DNA of 64,000 nucleotides, taken from positions 124,001 through 188,000 of the forward strand of contig NZ_JAFBDK010000001.1 in the NCBI RefSeq assembly GCF_016908195.1, given 5' to 3'. The position numbers and the translations under genes were made by a program. The notes beneath the pieces were generated by a model. It was not told the origin of the DNA and made no database searches. It worked only from the letters and a program-made list of their open reading frames with translations. This document shows positions 7,572 to 17,029 of the stretch, one piece after another; the first letter of the stretch is position 1; each line of letters starts with the position of its first letter. The DNA comes from Jeotgalibacillus terrae. Lineage in GTDB: Bacteria; Bacillota; Bacilli; Bacillales; Jeotgalibacillaceae.

Positions 7572-8717
7572 TTATTCCGCATATAATACGCGTTTCCATG
7601 AGCGTCTGAACAGATCCGTCCAGTCCGCTTTTTTAATATGTTTGGAGGAAATTAGAAGTTCTTTTGAAATCTCTTTACCGTTTTTGTGCAGTGAGACGTA
7701 CCCAACCTCTTGACCCTTATTGATCGGTGCATCAAGCTTTTTATAAACCGTAAGTTTCCTCGTATATTGAGCTTTCTCATTTTTCTTTTCAATGATTTTC
7801 AGGGAGTTCTTTAACTCCGCATGAATTTTTTCAGCTGAACCTTTATTGATTGCCGCTTCTGCCAGCACTTCGCCTTTTTGATTGAATGTCTTAGTCACAT
7901 AGTTTTTAAAGCCGTAATTTAATATGTCTGAAGACACCTGATTCCTCTCTTTTGAGCTCGGTGCACCGAATACAACACTGATCAGGCGCATGTCTCCTCT
8001 TTTAGCTGTGGCGGTGAGACAGTATTTCGCTTCATTTGTAAACCCTGTTTTCAACCCGTCTGCCCCCGGATAGGATCTGATCAATTTGTTTGTGTTTACA
8101 AGCCAGAATGGATTTTCATCCTGTCTGAGGTAATCATCATACGTACCAGTGAACTCAGTAATCTCCTCATGTGTCAGCAGTTCCATTGCAAGTCTGGCCA
8201 TATCCATCGCTGAACTGACATGACCTTCGTCAGGCAGCCCTGTGACATTCTTAAAGTGAGTGTTTTTTAATCCAAGCTCTTCAGCTTTTTGATTCATTTT
8301 GCTGACAAATGCTTCTTCAGTTCCTGCAATATGTTCTGCAAGTGCAACTGACGCATCATTCGCTGAAGCAATGGAGATTGCTTTGATGAGCTCCCGGACT
8401 GTCATGGTTTCTCCTTCTTTTAAATAAATCTGGGAACCTCCCATTCCGGCTGCTGTGCTGCTTGTTGTGACCTTATCATCCCATTTCAGGCTGCCGCTGT
8501 TCACTTCTTCCATGATTAAAAGGAGCGTCGCAATTTTAGTCATGGAAGCAGGTGGAAGTTTTTCACTGCTATTCTGGTCATAAATCACCATTCCGGAATC
8601 GGCATCAATCAAAATGCCCGATTTGATATTGTCGAAAGCGGGTTCTGCAGCACTGGACTGTGATTGCAGGCATATGAATAACGTCAGGCAAAAGAGGAAC
8701 ATTATTTTCTTCAACAC
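7572..8717 (-). CDS. dacF: D-alanyl-D-alanine carboxypeptidase DacF
   Basis: A penicillin-binding carboxypeptidase of about 381 residues that trims cortex or forespore-side peptidoglycan stem peptides. It has an N-terminal signal peptide, then the SxxK motif SMTK around residue 58, SAN in SIASANDAS, and KTG in DGLKTGF. A C-terminal beta-rich domain and an amphipathic tail fit the membrane-anchored class. GTG at 8717 is chosen because AAAGGG is 7 bases upstream; the GTG at 8723 is too close. It precedes spoIIAA, as in B. subtilis. Confidence 0.93.
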   Translation of the reverse strand: MLKKIMFLFCLTLFICLQSQSSAAEPAFDNIKSGILIDADSGMVIYDQNSSEKLPPASMTKIATLLLIMEEVNSGSLKWDDKVTTSSTAAGMGGSQIYLKEGETMTVRELIKAISIASANDASVALAEHIAGTEEAFVSKMNQKAEELGLKNTHFKNVTGLPDEGHVSSAMDMARLAMELLTHEEITEFTGTYDDYLRQDENPFWLVNTNKLIRSYPGADGLKTGFTNEAKYCLTATAKRGDMRLISVVFGAPSSKERNQVSSDILNYGFKNYVTKTFNQKGEVLAEAAINKGSAEKIHAELKNSLKIIEKKNEKAQYTRKLTVYKKLDAPINKGQEVGYVSLHKNGKEISKELLISSKHIKKADWTDLFRRSWKRVLYAE

Positions 8718-8772
8718 ATACACGCCCTTTAACGGTTTTTATTATGATTTGTGGTTTTTGATTTTTTATACA

Positions 8773-8800
8773 TAAAAAGCCGCAGCGTTAAGCTGCGGCT
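8773..8800 (-). terminator. Terminator after pdp
   Basis: A 9-bp GC-rich stem (8778-8786 and 8792-8800) with a 5-base loop is followed on the minus strand by a T-rich run. It separates deoB-pdp from dacF. Confidence 0.8.
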
Positions 8801-8807
8801 CTGAGCG

Positions 8808-10115
8808 TTATTCTCCTGTTACCTGATCTACAATTAAGGCTGGTGCATGACCTTCTGTGGAAACTTCAATACTTTCATAAAGTTTAGCTTTCACTTTTTC
8901 TACTTCTGATAAGTCATTCGCATAAATTGTGACGAGCGATTCTCCTTCTTGCACTTCATCTCCGACTTTCTTTTTAAGCATCAGACCAACTGCAAGGTCG
9001 ATCTCGCTTTCCTTGGTTGCTCTTCCTGCTCCAAGCCACATTGCTGCTGTCCCAACATTGTCAGCAATAATGCGGCTGACTTTACCGCTGCTTTTAGCCG
9101 GCAGTTCAATTTTATGTTCTGCCTGAGGGAGTCTCGACGGATCATCTACTACTGAGGCGTCGCCACCCTGGCCTTTAAGAAACGCTTTGAAGCGGTTAAG
9201 TGCTTCTCCGCTTTGAATTGCATCTTCAAGCATCTTTCTTGCTTCTTCGTGCGTTTCGGCTTTTTTAGACAATACGACCATGTGACTGCCCAGAACAAGA
9301 CAGAGTTCTGTCAGATCTTCAGGACCTTCACCTTTTAACGTATCGATCGCTTCTTTTACTTCTAAAGCATTTCCGATCGCAAATCCAAGCGGCTGACTCA
9401 TATCAGAAATAACAGCCATTGTCTGACGGCCAACGTTATTTCCGATTCTGACCATCGCCTCTGCTAGTTCACGGGCCTGCGCTTCATCTTTCATAAATGC
9501 CCCGGCACCAGTTTTAACATCAAGAACAATGGCATCAGCACCGGCAGCGATTTTTTTACTCATGATCGAAGAAGCAATCAGCGGAATGCTGTTTACTGTT
9601 GCTGTCACGTCACGCAGTGCATACAGTTTTTTGTCTGCAGGCGTTAAGTTGCCACTTTGACCGATAACAGCAAGTTTTTCTTCATTCACAAGTCGTGTGA
9701 ACTCATCACTCGATAACTCCACATGGAAGCCAGGAACTGCTTCAAGTTTATCAATTGTACCACCTGTGTGACCAAGTCCGCGTCCACTCATTTTTGCCAC
9801 CGGCACACCTGCTGCTGCAACAAGGGGTCCAAGAATCAGCGTAGTGGTATCACCAACACCGCCGGTTGAGTGTTTATCCACTTTAATTCCCTCAATTGCA
9901 GATAAATCGATCTGGTCTCCCGATTCAACCATTGCCATTGTCAGATCTGCACGTTCTGACTGTGTCATACCTTCAAAATATATTGCCATTAATAAAGCGC
10001 TTACCTGGTAGTCTGGGATTGTTTCATTCGTATAGCCTTCGATGACGAAGCTTATCTCTTCAGTTGACAATTCCTGACCATTTCTTTTCTTTTCAATAAT
10101 ATCTACCATTCTCAT
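8808..10115 (-). CDS. pdp: Pyrimidine-nucleoside phosphorylase
   Basis: A 435-residue class II nucleoside phosphorylase that splits uridine, deoxyuridine and thymidine with phosphate. The signature region [15 protein letters not shown] and the [13 protein letters not shown] glycine-rich segment are intact. I chose ATG 10115 (MRMVD, the usual family start) with AGAGG upstream, rather than an ATG 30 bases earlier. It follows deoB, so ribose-1-phosphate produced here can be isomerised by the neighbour. This pair with deoB is the usual Bacillus arrangement. Confidence 0.96.
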   Translation of the reverse strand: MRMVDIIEKKRNGQELSTEEISFVIEGYTNETIPDYQVSALLMAIYFEGMTQSERADLTMAMVESGDQIDLSAIEGIKVDKHSTGGVGDTTTLILGPLVAAAGVPVAKMSGRGLGHTGGTIDKLEAVPGFHVELSSDEFTRLVNEEKLAVIGQSGNLTPADKKLYALRDVTATVNSIPLIASSIMSKKIAAGADAIVLDVKTGAGAFMKDEAQARELAEAMVRIGNNVGRQTMAVISDMSQPLGFAIGNALEVKEAIDTLKGEGPEDLTELCLVLGSHMVVLSKKAETHEEARKMLEDAIQSGEALNRFKAFLKGQGGDASVVDDPSRLPQAEHKIELPAKSSGKVSRIIADNVGTAAMWLGAGRATKESEIDLAVGLMLKKKVGDEVQEGESLVTIYANDLSEVEKVKAKLYESIEVSTEGHAPALIVDQVTGE

Positions 10116-10149
10116 GTTAAGATGCCTCTTTTCAGGTTTATTCATTTTA

Positions 10150-10177
10150 TTCAGAGCGGTATTGAATCCGCTCTGAA
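10150..10177 (-). terminator. Intercistronic hairpin between deoB and pdp
   Basis: A perfect 10-bp stem (10150-10159, 10168-10177) with an 8-base loop lies between the two genes. It lacks a clear T-run on the minus strand, so it is more likely an attenuating or mRNA-stabilising hairpin than a full terminator. Confidence 0.5.
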
Positions 10178-10187
10178 CAGATTAATG

Positions 10188-11372
10188 TTATTTAGATAAA
10201 TCAGTTAAAAAACTCTTCCCGAAAGCCGGTGCTTTTACGTTAAAGTTTTCAGCAATGGTAGCACCGATATCAGCAAATGTTTCCCTTACAGGGATTTCCC
10301 CTCCTGTTAATGCCGGTGAGTACACAAGAAGAGGTACATATTCACGGGTATGGTCTGTACCGTGGTGAACAGGATCATTTCCGTGGTCAGCAGTGATAAT
10401 CAACAGGTCATCCTCAGTCATTTTTTCAAATACTTCTGTCAGACGCGCATCATATTCTTCTAATGCTTCCCCATATCCTTTAGGATCTCGTCTATGACCG
10501 AATAGTGCATCGAAATCAACAAGGTTTAAAAAGCTGAGCCCTGTAAAATCCTTGTCAAAAGTCTGAATCAGCTTATCCATTCCGTCCATATTATCTGCTG
10601 TGCGCAGTGATTCAGTCACACCTTCACCATTATAAATGTCAGAAATTTTACCGATGGCAATGACATCCAGATTTTCATCTTTCAATTCATTCATTACAGT
10701 ACGGTCAAAAGGCTTTAATGCATAGTCATGACGATTTTTAGTCCGTTTAAAAGAACCCGGCTCTCCGACAAACGGTCTTGCGATAATACGTCCAACTAAG
10801 TACTTTTCATCGAGCGTGAGCTCTCTTGCAATTTCACAGATTTTATATTGCTCTTCAATTGGAATGATATCTTCGTGTGCAGCAATCTGAAGAACCGGAT
10901 CCGCTGATGTATAAACAATAAGCGCTCCTGTCTTCATATGTTCTTCACCAAGTTCATCCAGAATCGCAGTTCCACTTGCCGGCTTATTTCCGATTACTTT
11001 ACGTCCAGTCTTTTCCTCAAGAGCCTGTATCAGCTCAGATGGAAAGCCCTCAGGATATACTTTAAAAGGTGTATCGATATTTAGGCCCATAATCTCCCAG
11101 TGGCCGGTCATTGTATCTTTCCCTACAGATGCTTCCTGCATTTTTGTATATTTCGCAAGAGGTTCTGTTGCAGGCTCGATCCCTTTAATGTTTTCAATAT
11201 TTGATAGACCCAGCTTTCCCATATTCGGCATTTCGAGTCCATTCATGTGCTCTGCAATATGGCCAAGCGTGTGCGCACCTTTATCATTAAATGCCTCAGC
11301 ATCCGGAGCTTCTCCAATTCCAACTGAATCCATTACAATCAGATGAATGCGCTTAAATCGATTATCACTCAT
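10188..11372 (-). CDS. deoB: Phosphopentomutase
   Basis: A 394-residue alkaline-phosphatase-superfamily enzyme that interconverts (deoxy)ribose-1-phosphate and 5-phosphate. The N-terminal metal-site motif [13 protein letters not shown], the [10 protein letters not shown] phosphorylatable threonine motif near residue 90, and the C-terminal ITADHGNDP and HTREYVP metal ligands are all present. AGGAGG precedes the ATG. It is first in the deoB-pdp nucleoside salvage unit and sits next to xerD as in B. subtilis (drm). Confidence 0.97.
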   Translation of the reverse strand: MSDNRFKRIHLIVMDSVGIGEAPDAEAFNDKGAHTLGHIAEHMNGLEMPNMGKLGLSNIENIKGIEPATEPLAKYTKMQEASVGKDTMTGHWEIMGLNIDTPFKVYPEGFPSELIQALEEKTGRKVIGNKPASGTAILDELGEEHMKTGALIVYTSADPVLQIAAHEDIIPIEEQYKICEIARELTLDEKYLVGRIIARPFVGEPGSFKRTKNRHDYALKPFDRTVMNELKDENLDVIAIGKISDIYNGEGVTESLRTADNMDGMDKLIQTFDKDFTGLSFLNLVDFDALFGHRRDPKGYGEALEEYDARLTEVFEKMTEDDLLIITADHGNDPVHHGTDHTREYVPLLVYSPALTGGEIPVRETFADIGATIAENFNVKAPAFGKSFLTDLSK

Positions 11373-11401
11373 AATTGTTTCCTCCTTTAATAACTGCTTA
11401 T

Positions 11402-11431
11402 ATTGTACCTATTTTTTAACCGATGTGACAA
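11402..11431 (-). promoter_or_regulatory. Sigma-A-type promoter of deoB
   Basis: On the minus strand TTGTCA (11431-11426) and TACAAT (11407-11402) are separated by 18 bases, about 30 bp before the deoB start codon. Confidence 0.55.
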
Positions 11432-11462
11432 GGGATACGTCTGAAGTCTGACAACTAAATTT

Positions 11463-11480
11463 ACCGAGAATCAGGCTCTC
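11463..11480 (-). terminator. Weak hairpin at the xerD 3' end
   Basis: A short inverted repeat (11463-11468, 11475-11480) overlaps the xerD stop codon, with an A/T-rich stretch after it. The stem is short and the T-run poor. Confidence 0.35.
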
Positions 11481-12352
11481 GGATGAAACTGTGAATAAAC
11501 TTCCCTGATTCTTTTTGTAGATACATGCGTATAGATTTGTGTAGTTGAGATATCTGCATGTCCAAGCATTTCCTGCACAGCTCTCAAATCTGCACCATTT
11601 TCGAGCAGATGAGTGGCAAATGAATGTCTGAGTGTGTGGGGCGTCAGTTCTTTTTCAATTCCTGCTCTGCCGGAAAGCGCTTTTAAGATTTTCCAGAAAC
11701 CCTGTCTGCTCAGTCTTCTTCCATGGTGATTCAAAAATAGTGCCTGTTCACCTGGTTTTCTTGTTTTTTGCTGGCGGATATAACCTTTAATCACACCGGT
11801 TGCTGTCTGACCGATAGGTATAATTCTTTCTTTATTTCCCTTCCCTCTGCATTTGATAAACCCCATATCCAGATTAATGTCATCCATATTTAAATCGATT
11901 AATTCACTGACACGCATCCCTGTCCCGTACAAGACTTCAAGCATCGCTTTATCTCTCAGACCATTTTTCTTTGTCAGATCAGGACTCTCAAGCAGCGCCT
12001 CCACTTCTTCTATTGATAATACCTTAGGGAGAGACTTTTCTGCTTTAGGCGTATTCAGATGTTCAGTAGGATCTTGCGTGCTTAATCTGTTCCTCATTAA
12101 GTAATGATGAAATGACCTGATAGATGATGTATGCCTTGCGATTGTTTTAGATGACTTCCCCTGCTGCTTCAGATGCTGAAAAAACTGTAGCACATGAAGT
12201 CTCTGGATGTCGTTCATTTCACTGATCTGTTCAACTTTCATTAAATATGCGATATAGCTTTTAAGGTCTCTTTCATACGACTGAATTGTATTTTTAGAGA
12301 GGCCTTTTTCAATGATCATATATTGTATAAAGTCCTGCAGATGCTCGTTCAT
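11471..12352 (-). CDS. xerD: Tyrosine recombinase XerD
   Basis: A 293-residue site-specific recombinase that resolves chromosome dimers at dif with its partner XerC. It has a SAM-like N-terminal DNA-binding domain, then the catalytic residues: Arg in GTGMRVSEL, His-x-x-Arg in [12 protein letters not shown], His in LGHADIS and the Tyr nucleophile in TQIYTHV. ATG 12352 has GGGGTGA upstream; an earlier ATG has no good ribosome site. The fur-xerD-deoB neighbourhood matches B. subtilis ripX. Confidence 0.95.
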   Translation of the reverse strand: MNEHLQDFIQYMIIEKGLSKNTIQSYERDLKSYIAYLMKVEQISEMNDIQRLHVLQFFQHLKQQGKSSKTIARHTSSIRSFHHYLMRNRLSTQDPTEHLNTPKAEKSLPKVLSIEEVEALLESPDLTKKNGLRDKAMLEVLYGTGMRVSELIDLNMDDINLDMGFIKCRGKGNKERIIPIGQTATGVIKGYIRQQKTRKPGEQALFLNHHGRRLSRQGFWKILKALSGRAGIEKELTPHTLRHSFATHLLENGADLRAVQEMLGHADISTTQIYTHVSTKRIREVYSQFHPRA

Positions 12353-12464
12353 TCCCTCACCCCGTTTCATATTTATTTTAAAGTTAAACACTGTGAAAGT
12401 CACCTCATCAGTTGTAACCAGCCTGTCTAAGCCGTGTCTTTAACCACCTAACTGCGAAAAAAAT

Positions 12465-12490
12465 AAAACCATGCGCGTGTGCATGGTTTT
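12465..12490 (-). terminator. Terminator after fur
   Basis: A perfect 10-bp stem (12465-12474, 12481-12490) with a 6-base loop, followed on the minus strand by TATTTTTTT. Confidence 0.85.
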
Positions 12491-12493
12491 GGC

Positions 12494-12931
12494 TTAATCC
12501 TGACATCTATGGCATATACCATGAAATGTCAGTCTGTGATCTTTTATTTTAAAGTTCCAGTCCCGCTCAACAATTTCTTCAACATCTTCAAGCAGATCAT
12601 CCTGTATTTCATCTACAGCTCCACATTCAAGGCAGATTAAATGGTGATGGAAATGTGCTGCACCTTCTTTTCTCAAATCATATCTTGAAACGCCGTCCCC
12701 AAAATTTATTTTATCAACAACTTTCAGTTCGGACAAAAGTTCAAGCGTGCGATACACAGTTGCAAGTCCTATTTCAGGCGCTTTTTCTTTTACAAGTAAG
12801 TAAACATCCTCCGCACTGAGGTGATCAGCTTCGTTTTCAAGTAGCACCCTGACTGTTGCTTCACGCTGAGGGGTTAATTTGTAGCTTGCTGAATGAAGCT
12901 GTTTTTTGATTCTCTCAATCCTGTTTTCCAT
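12494..12931 (-). CDS. fur: Fur-family metal-dependent repressor
   Basis: A 145-residue Fur-family regulator. The N-terminal winged helix is followed by the HHHLICLECG metal site and a C-terminal CHRCQD pair, giving the two Cys-x-x-Cys structural zinc ligands. Position between xerD and spoIIM matches B. subtilis fur, so iron regulation is the best call; PerR or Zur specificity cannot be excluded from sequence alone. GGAGGGG precedes the ATG. Two AT-rich palindromes upstream could be auto- or PerR-regulatory sites. Confidence 0.9.
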   Translation of the reverse strand: MENRIERIKKQLHSASYKLTPQREATVRVLLENEADHLSAEDVYLLVKEKAPEIGLATVYRTLELLSELKVVDKINFGDGVSRYDLRKEGAAHFHHHLICLECGAVDEIQDDLLEDVEEIVERDWNFKIKDHRLTFHGICHRCQD

Positions 12932-12989
12932 ACTGACCCCTCCCTCATTATGTCATCAACATTATAACAAACGTTTTCTCATTTGCAAA

Positions 12990-13004
12990 CAATAATCATT
13001 ATTA
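12990..13004. promoter_or_regulatory. Fur/PerR-box-like palindrome upstream of fur
   Basis: A 15-bp site with core ATAATcATTAT matches both the Fur box (TGATAATnATTATCA) and the PerR box (TTATAATnATTATAA) at 11 of 14 positions. It lies about 60 bp before the fur ATG. Confidence 0.5.
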
Positions 13005-13029
13005 ATTAGAAGAAAAGAGCGTTATTATT

Positions 13030-13044
13030 TAATAATAATTATTA
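13030..13044. promoter_or_regulatory. Second Fur/PerR-like palindrome at the end of spoIIM
   Basis: The near-perfect palindrome TAATAATAATTATTA overlaps the last bases of spoIIM, about 100 bp before fur, and resembles a PerR box at 12 of 14 positions. AT-richness makes chance matches possible. Confidence 0.35.
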
Positions 13045-13644
13045 TATAATAAAAATTTTAATTAACAGACCCGGTATATAAAACTCTATGATACCAGCCA
13101 GGACAACTCCAACAGCTGCAGTGCCCAAAAGAAGGGTATAGGAATTTTTCAACTGACGGACAGTATAGATCAGCGGCTGTCTCGCACCAATTCCTTTCCA
13201 GATCTGCCCTGCAAGCTTTAATGATTCAGCTGCCATTACAATATACAGTACAATGATCAGCAGATTATGTGGGAGCAGGATCATTACGGCTTCCATTACT
13301 CCCGACAGGCCCTGATCGTATATCATCATACCTGCTGCAAATCCGAAAAGACAACCCTTCATATATACAACAAACCAGGCAATAGGAAGACCGGCAAGTG
13401 TAAATCCGGATGTCCATATAAATAAGAGAAAAATCATATCTACAATCAGGGCACTGAATACTTTATCATTCATAAATGTATCAGGATGAAATGACGGCAT
13501 AATATTCAGGGGACCATAAATATTAACAAGCAGAGCACCCGCTGCTGTGCCGCCAAAAAGTATGATGATAATAAAGGTATAGTATGCAATATGATGTGAT
13601 AGATAGTGCAAGATAGCTGTACTCAGATTCGGCTTCAAGTGCAT
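13042..13644 (-). CDS. spoIIM: Stage II sporulation protein M
   Basis: A 200-residue membrane protein with about five hydrophobic segments, matching SpoIIM in length and in the motif YMKGCLFGFAAG and LPHNLLIIVLYIVMA. SpoIIM belongs to the DMP complex (SpoIID, SpoIIM, SpoIIP) that remodels septal peptidoglycan for engulfment. The start is either the ATG at 13644 (very close to GGGAGGG) or the TTG at 13638 at better spacing. It lies between nudF and fur as in Bacillus. Confidence 0.9.
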   Translation of the reverse strand: MHLKPNLSTAILHYLSHHIAYYTFIIIILFGGTAAGALLVNIYGPLNIMPSFHPDTFMNDKVFSALIVDMIFLLFIWTSGFTLAGLPIAWFVVYMKGCLFGFAAGMMIYDQGLSGVMEAVMILLPHNLLIIVLYIVMAAESLKLAGQIWKGIGARQPLIYTVRQLKNSYTLLLGTAAVGVVLAGIIEFYIPGLLIKIFII

Positions 13645-13683
13645 TCCCTCCCTGCACAGACATCTTATGCAGGCAGATCGATA

Positions 13684-14238
13684 CTATGTATGTTTTCTCA
13701 TTTGCTTAAGTCTGAGGTACTGCACAGCATATGCCGTTTTCGCATCATAAATTCTCTGGTTTAATACCATTTCTTCTGCTTCTTCAAGCGTAACTTCCAT
13801 CAGTTCCACAAATTCATCTTCGTCTGTATCATGAGCATCCTCAATTTTATACAAACCTTCTGCCATATAGACATGTACCAGCTCATCAGCAAAGCCTGGC
13901 GAAGTGTAAAATGAAATTAAATGGCTCAGACTTTGACAGCCATAACCGGTCTCTTCTTCAAGTTCTCTCTCAGCAGTCACTTCAGGCAGTTCTCCCGGTT
14001 CAAGTTTCCCGGCAGGAATTTCTACGATTGAACGCTCTAGTGCTTTTCTGTATTGTTCAACCATAATCAGTTTATTATCTTCAGTTTTTGCGATTACACA
14101 AACAGCACCGGGGTGTTTAATGATTTCCCGTTTCGACGTTTTGCCATTTGGAAGTTCTACTTCCTCAACCTGCAGGCTGATAATTTTCCCAGTGAACAGC
14201 ACATCTTTATTCAATGTTTTTTCTTCAAACTTTTTCAC
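13684..14238 (-). CDS. nudF: ADP-ribose pyrophosphatase NudF
   Basis: A 184-residue Nudix hydrolase that cleaves ADP-ribose to AMP and ribose-5-phosphate. The Nudix box spans about residues 79-101 (GKLEPGELPEVTAERELEEETG), and the FYTSPGFADE loop typical of ADP-ribose hydrolases follows. GTG 14238 is preferred: AAGGAG is 8 bases upstream and the N-terminus then aligns with B. subtilis NudF (YqkG). It is 39 bp upstream of spoIIM and probably shares its transcript. Confidence 0.94.
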   Translation of the reverse strand: MKKFEEKTLNKDVLFTGKIISLQVEEVELPNGKTSKREIIKHPGAVCVIAKTEDNKLIMVEQYRKALERSIVEIPAGKLEPGELPEVTAERELEEETGYGCQSLSHLISFYTSPGFADELVHVYMAEGLYKIEDAHDTDEDEFVELMEVTLEEAEEMVLNQRIYDAKTAYAVQYLRLKQMRKHT

Positions 14239-14348
14239 TTTCATCACTCCTTCTTTCATATTGTATCAATGTTCTTTCTTATTTGCTTCAGCATAGTTTG
14301 AACACGGGGGAATTAGAGAATATGATTGATATAGAGAGGAGAATGATG

Positions 14349-15266
14349 ATGGAAAAAAGACGGATTGGGTCTTCACCGCTAGAGAGCTCATTACTGGGTC
14401 TCGGCTGTATGTCACTCGGAACAGAGTATAACGAAGCAGAAAAAATTATTAAAACCGCATATGAAAACGGGATTAACTATTTTGATACCGCTGACTTATA
14501 TGACTATGGAACAAATGAAGAAATTGTCGGCAGAGCTTTAAAGCCATTCAGAAGCGAGGTTCTGATTGCAACGAAGGTTGGAAATCGTGCTAAAGATGAC
14601 AAAAGTGGCTGGTATTGGGACGCATCCAAGTTCTACATAAAAGAGCAGGTGAAAAATAGTCTTAAGCGCCTTCAAACAGATTATATTGACCTGTATCAGC
14701 TGCATGGCGGTACACTTGATGATCCCATCGATGAAACGATCGAAGCTTTTGATGAACTGAAGCAGGAAGGATTAATCAGAGCTTATGGCTTTTCTTCAAT
14801 CCGCCCGAATGTGATCAGGGAATATGCGCCAAGATCTTCTGCTTCATCAAATATGATGCAATACAGCCTGCTTGACCGCAGACCTGAAGAACAGGCTTTT
14901 CCCGTGCTGAAAGAAAATAACGTCTCGGTCATTACCAGAGGTCCACTTGCAAAAGGGCTGCTGTCTCCTAAATCCAATAAAAAACTTTCAGGGCCAGGCG
15001 AAAATGGATATGTACATTACAGTCATCAGGAGCTGAAGGAAGTGCTATCTAAAATTGCCGGCCGCTTTCATAACCGTTCATTGACGGAGCTGGCACTTTT
15101 ATTTAACGCATCAAACCCTGAAGTATCCTCTATTATTGCCGGAGCGAGCTCCCCTGAACAGGTAAAGGAAAATATTCATGCGATCAATCAGAAGCCTCTT
15201 AGCCGCGAGGAAATTGAGATGCTGAAATCACTTACTAATAACAAGGGCTATACTGAACACAGATAA
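14349..15266 (+). CDS. yqkF: Aldo/keto reductase, YqkF-like
   Basis: A 305-residue aldo/keto reductase with TIM-barrel fold. The catalytic tetrad is visible: Asp and Tyr in YFDTADLYDYG, Lys in IATKVGN and His in LYQLHGG. It should reduce a carbonyl with NADPH; the physiological substrate is unknown. Three ATG codons are in tandem; the third (14349) is 7 bases after GGAG and fits the family start. It is divergent from nudF and convergent with yqkE, in the conserved yqkD-E-F-G cluster. Confidence 0.9.
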   Translation: MEKRRIGSSPLESSLLGLGCMSLGTEYNEAEKIIKTAYENGINYFDTADLYDYGTNEEIVGRALKPFRSEVLIATKVGNRAKDDKSGWYWDASKFYIKEQVKNSLKRLQTDYIDLYQLHGGTLDDPIDETIEAFDELKQEGLIRAYGFSSIRPNVIREYAPRSSASSNMMQYSLLDRRPEEQAFPVLKENNVSVITRGPLAKGLLSPKSNKKLSGPGENGYVHYSHQELKEVLSKIAGRFHNRSLTELALLFNASNPEVSSIIAGASSPEQVKENIHAINQKPLSREEIEMLKSLTNNKGYTEHR

Positions 15267-15270
15267 CCTG

Positions 15271-15298
15271 AAAATGAGGTGCAGTTGCACCTCATTTT
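15271..15298. terminator. Bidirectional terminator between yqkF and yqkE
   Basis: A 12-bp perfect stem (15271-15282, 15287-15298) with a 4-base loop, followed by T6 on the plus strand. The yqkE stop codon is inside it. Confidence 0.85.
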
Positions 15299-15519
15299 TT
15301 ATAGTTCGTCCAATCAAGGTCACTCTCATTAAGCAGTTCTTCAAAGGATTTATTTTTTTCACGCAATCTTTTTTCTTCAGCTTTTCTTGCAAGCTCAGCT
15401 TTTCTTCTGTCCTCTTCAGCAGCTGCTGTCTGTTGTTTTAACATTTTAAGCTTTTCAAGCGTTTGCTCATTTAATGCATCCTTCAGTACTGCATCTTTAT
15501 CGTTTTTTACTTTTTTCAT
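15292..15519 (-). CDS. yqkE: YqkE-like DUF3886 protein
   Basis: A 75-residue highly charged protein, mostly one long helix rich in Lys, Arg and Glu (EEDRRKAELARKAEEKRL), ending in SFEELLNESDLDWTNYKK. This is the DUF3886/YqkE family of unknown function. The ATG at 15519 has GGGGTG 6 bases upstream; a longer reading would overlap scoB. It sits 16 bp after scoB and between the yqkF and yqkD homologues as in B. subtilis, apart from the inserted scoAB and lyase genes. Confidence 0.85.
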   Translation of the reverse strand: MKKVKNDKDAVLKDALNEQTLEKLKMLKQQTAAAEEDRRKAELARKAEEKRLREKNKSFEELLNESDLDWTNYKK

Positions 15520-15535
15520 CAGTGTCACCCCGCAT

Positions 15536-16198
15536 TTAGAAAGCTTCCATTTTAAGGTTTTCAGAGATACGAAGGTCCGGCCCGGTGCTTGAAGTAATGT
15601 CATCCACTGTATACCCGCGGGCAACTTCCGAGAGTTCGAGCCCTGCTGGCGTAACGTCTATGACTGCCCGTTCGGTAATGATCCGGCTGACAACCTTTTT
15701 GCCGGTTAATGGAAGCGAACACTCCCTGAGGATTTTTGGACTGCCATCTTTACTGACATGTTCCATAATAATGATTGTTTTTCTTGCACCGTGCACGAGA
15801 TCCATCGCGCCTCCCATGCCTTTGATCATTTTACCCGGTATCATCCAGTTTGCCAAATCTCCTTGTTCAGATACTTCCATACCCCCTAGAATCGCCACAT
15901 CCACATGTCCGCCTCTGATCATACTGAAAGACTCAGCACTATCAAAAAAAGCAGCTCCTTTTATTGCAGTGACAGTTTCTTTGCCGGCATTAATTAGGTC
16001 AGCATCCAGCTCATTTTCTTCAGGGTATCTGCCAATCCCGAGCAAACCGTTCTCTGACTGCAGGATCACTTCTTTCCCCTCTGAAATATGATTGGCAACT
16101 AACGTTGGCATCCCGATTCCCAAGTTTACATAGTCTCCATTATTAATTTCTTTTTCAGCTCTTTTAGCAATGGTTTCCCTTACTTTTTTCTTATCCAT
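15536..16198 (-). CDS. scoB: 3-oxoacid CoA-transferase subunit B
   Basis: A 220-residue beta subunit of succinyl-CoA:acetoacetate CoA-transferase. The catalytic glutamate lies in the SENGLLGIG motif, after the family's NLGIGMPT stretch. With ScoA it moves CoA from succinyl-CoA to acetoacetate for ketone-body use. ATG 16198 is 8 bases after GGAGGT and overlaps scoA by 8 bp, so the two subunits are coupled. It was placed beside HMG-CoA lyase, whose product is acetoacetate. Confidence 0.94.
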   Translation of the reverse strand: MDKKKVRETIAKRAEKEINNGDYVNLGIGMPTLVANHISEGKEVILQSENGLLGIGRYPEENELDADLINAGKETVTAIKGAAFFDSAESFSMIRGGHVDVAILGGMEVSEQGDLANWMIPGKMIKGMGGAMDLVHGARKTIIIMEHVSKDGSPKILRECSLPLTGKKVVSRIITERAVIDVTPAGLELSEVARGYTVDDITSSTGPDLRISENLKMEAF

Positions 16199-16898
16199 TT
16201 GATTGACCTCCGGCAGAAACAGTTTTTCTTTCAATTCTTTTTTCCTGATCAGCCTGCAAAAGCCCCTGAACATATATACTCGGCGTATGAATATGATCAG
16301 GATCAAGTTCACCGGTTTCTACCAGTTCTTCCACCTCTGCGAGCGTTACTTTTCCTGCTGCAGCGATCATTGGGTTGAAGTTGCGTGCAGTTTTTCTGTA
16401 TACAAGGTTCCCCATGTGATCGCCACGCCACGCCCTGACAATACTAAGGTCAGCTTTTAAGGCATGCTCCATCACATATTCCTTACCTTCAAATGTTCTG
16501 ATTTCCTTGCCTTCTGCAATTTGAGTGCCTACCCCCGCAGGTGTAAAGAATGCAGGGATCCCCGCTCCACCTGCTCTGATTCTCTCTGCAAGCGTCCCCT
16601 GTGGTACGAGCTCAACTTCAAGCTCTCCTGAGAGAACCTGTCTTTCAAATTCTTTATTTTCACCTACATATGAACCGATCATTTTATTAATCTGATGATT
16701 CTGCAGTAAAAGTCCAAGGCCCCAGTCATCCACTCCACAGTTATTTGATACCACTGTCAAATTCTTTACTCCGCTGTCCCTGATCGCAAGAATCAGCTTC
16801 TCCGGAATTCCGCAAAGCCCAAATCCCCCGGCCATCAGTGTATCCCCGTCTTTTAAAACAGCAACAGCTTCAGCTGCTGACTGATAAATTTTCTTCAT
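16191..16898 (-). CDS. scoA: 3-oxoacid CoA-transferase subunit A
   Basis: A 235-residue alpha subunit of succinyl-CoA:3-ketoacid CoA-transferase. The glycine-rich N-terminal motif [15 protein letters not shown] is the CoA-transferase family 1 signature, and [11 protein letters not shown] follows later. ATG 16898 is used, with AAAGGGG upstream. It forms a two-gene operon with scoB. The divergent neighbour encodes HMG-CoA lyase, suggesting a local leucine-to-acetoacetate module. Confidence 0.94.
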   Translation of the reverse strand: MKKIYQSAAEAVAVLKDGDTLMAGGFGLCGIPEKLILAIRDSGVKNLTVVSNNCGVDDWGLGLLLQNHQINKMIGSYVGENKEFERQVLSGELEVELVPQGTLAERIRAGGAGIPAFFTPAGVGTQIAEGKEIRTFEGKEYVMEHALKADLSIVRAWRGDHMGNLVYRKTARNFNPMIAAAGKVTLAEVEELVETGELDPDHIHTPSIYVQGLLQADQEKRIERKTVSAGGQSNG

Positions 16899-17029
16899 GA
16901 TCTCTACCCCTTTCAAACCTTATCGGCTATTCTATTGTACCACTTCTATGAAAGCGCTTTTATTCCTGCTTTTTCACATGCTTTTTTTCTGATAAAGTTG
17001 AATTATGACATGAAAAGGAGTTGGATCGT

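Noticed and set aside
8724-8775. Sigma-G/F-type promoter before dacF (GTATA with CATAATA)
   Set aside because: The spacer is 20 bases, longer than the 15-18 expected; the region is too A/T-rich to trust.
12494-12931. Zur or PerR instead of Fur
   Set aside because: Gene order between xerD and spoIIM is that of fur; specificity cannot be read from the metal ligands alone, so the positional call was kept.
15585-16091. 168-codon open frame on the plus strand
   Set aside because: Antisense to scoB; no ribosome site and low-complexity composition.
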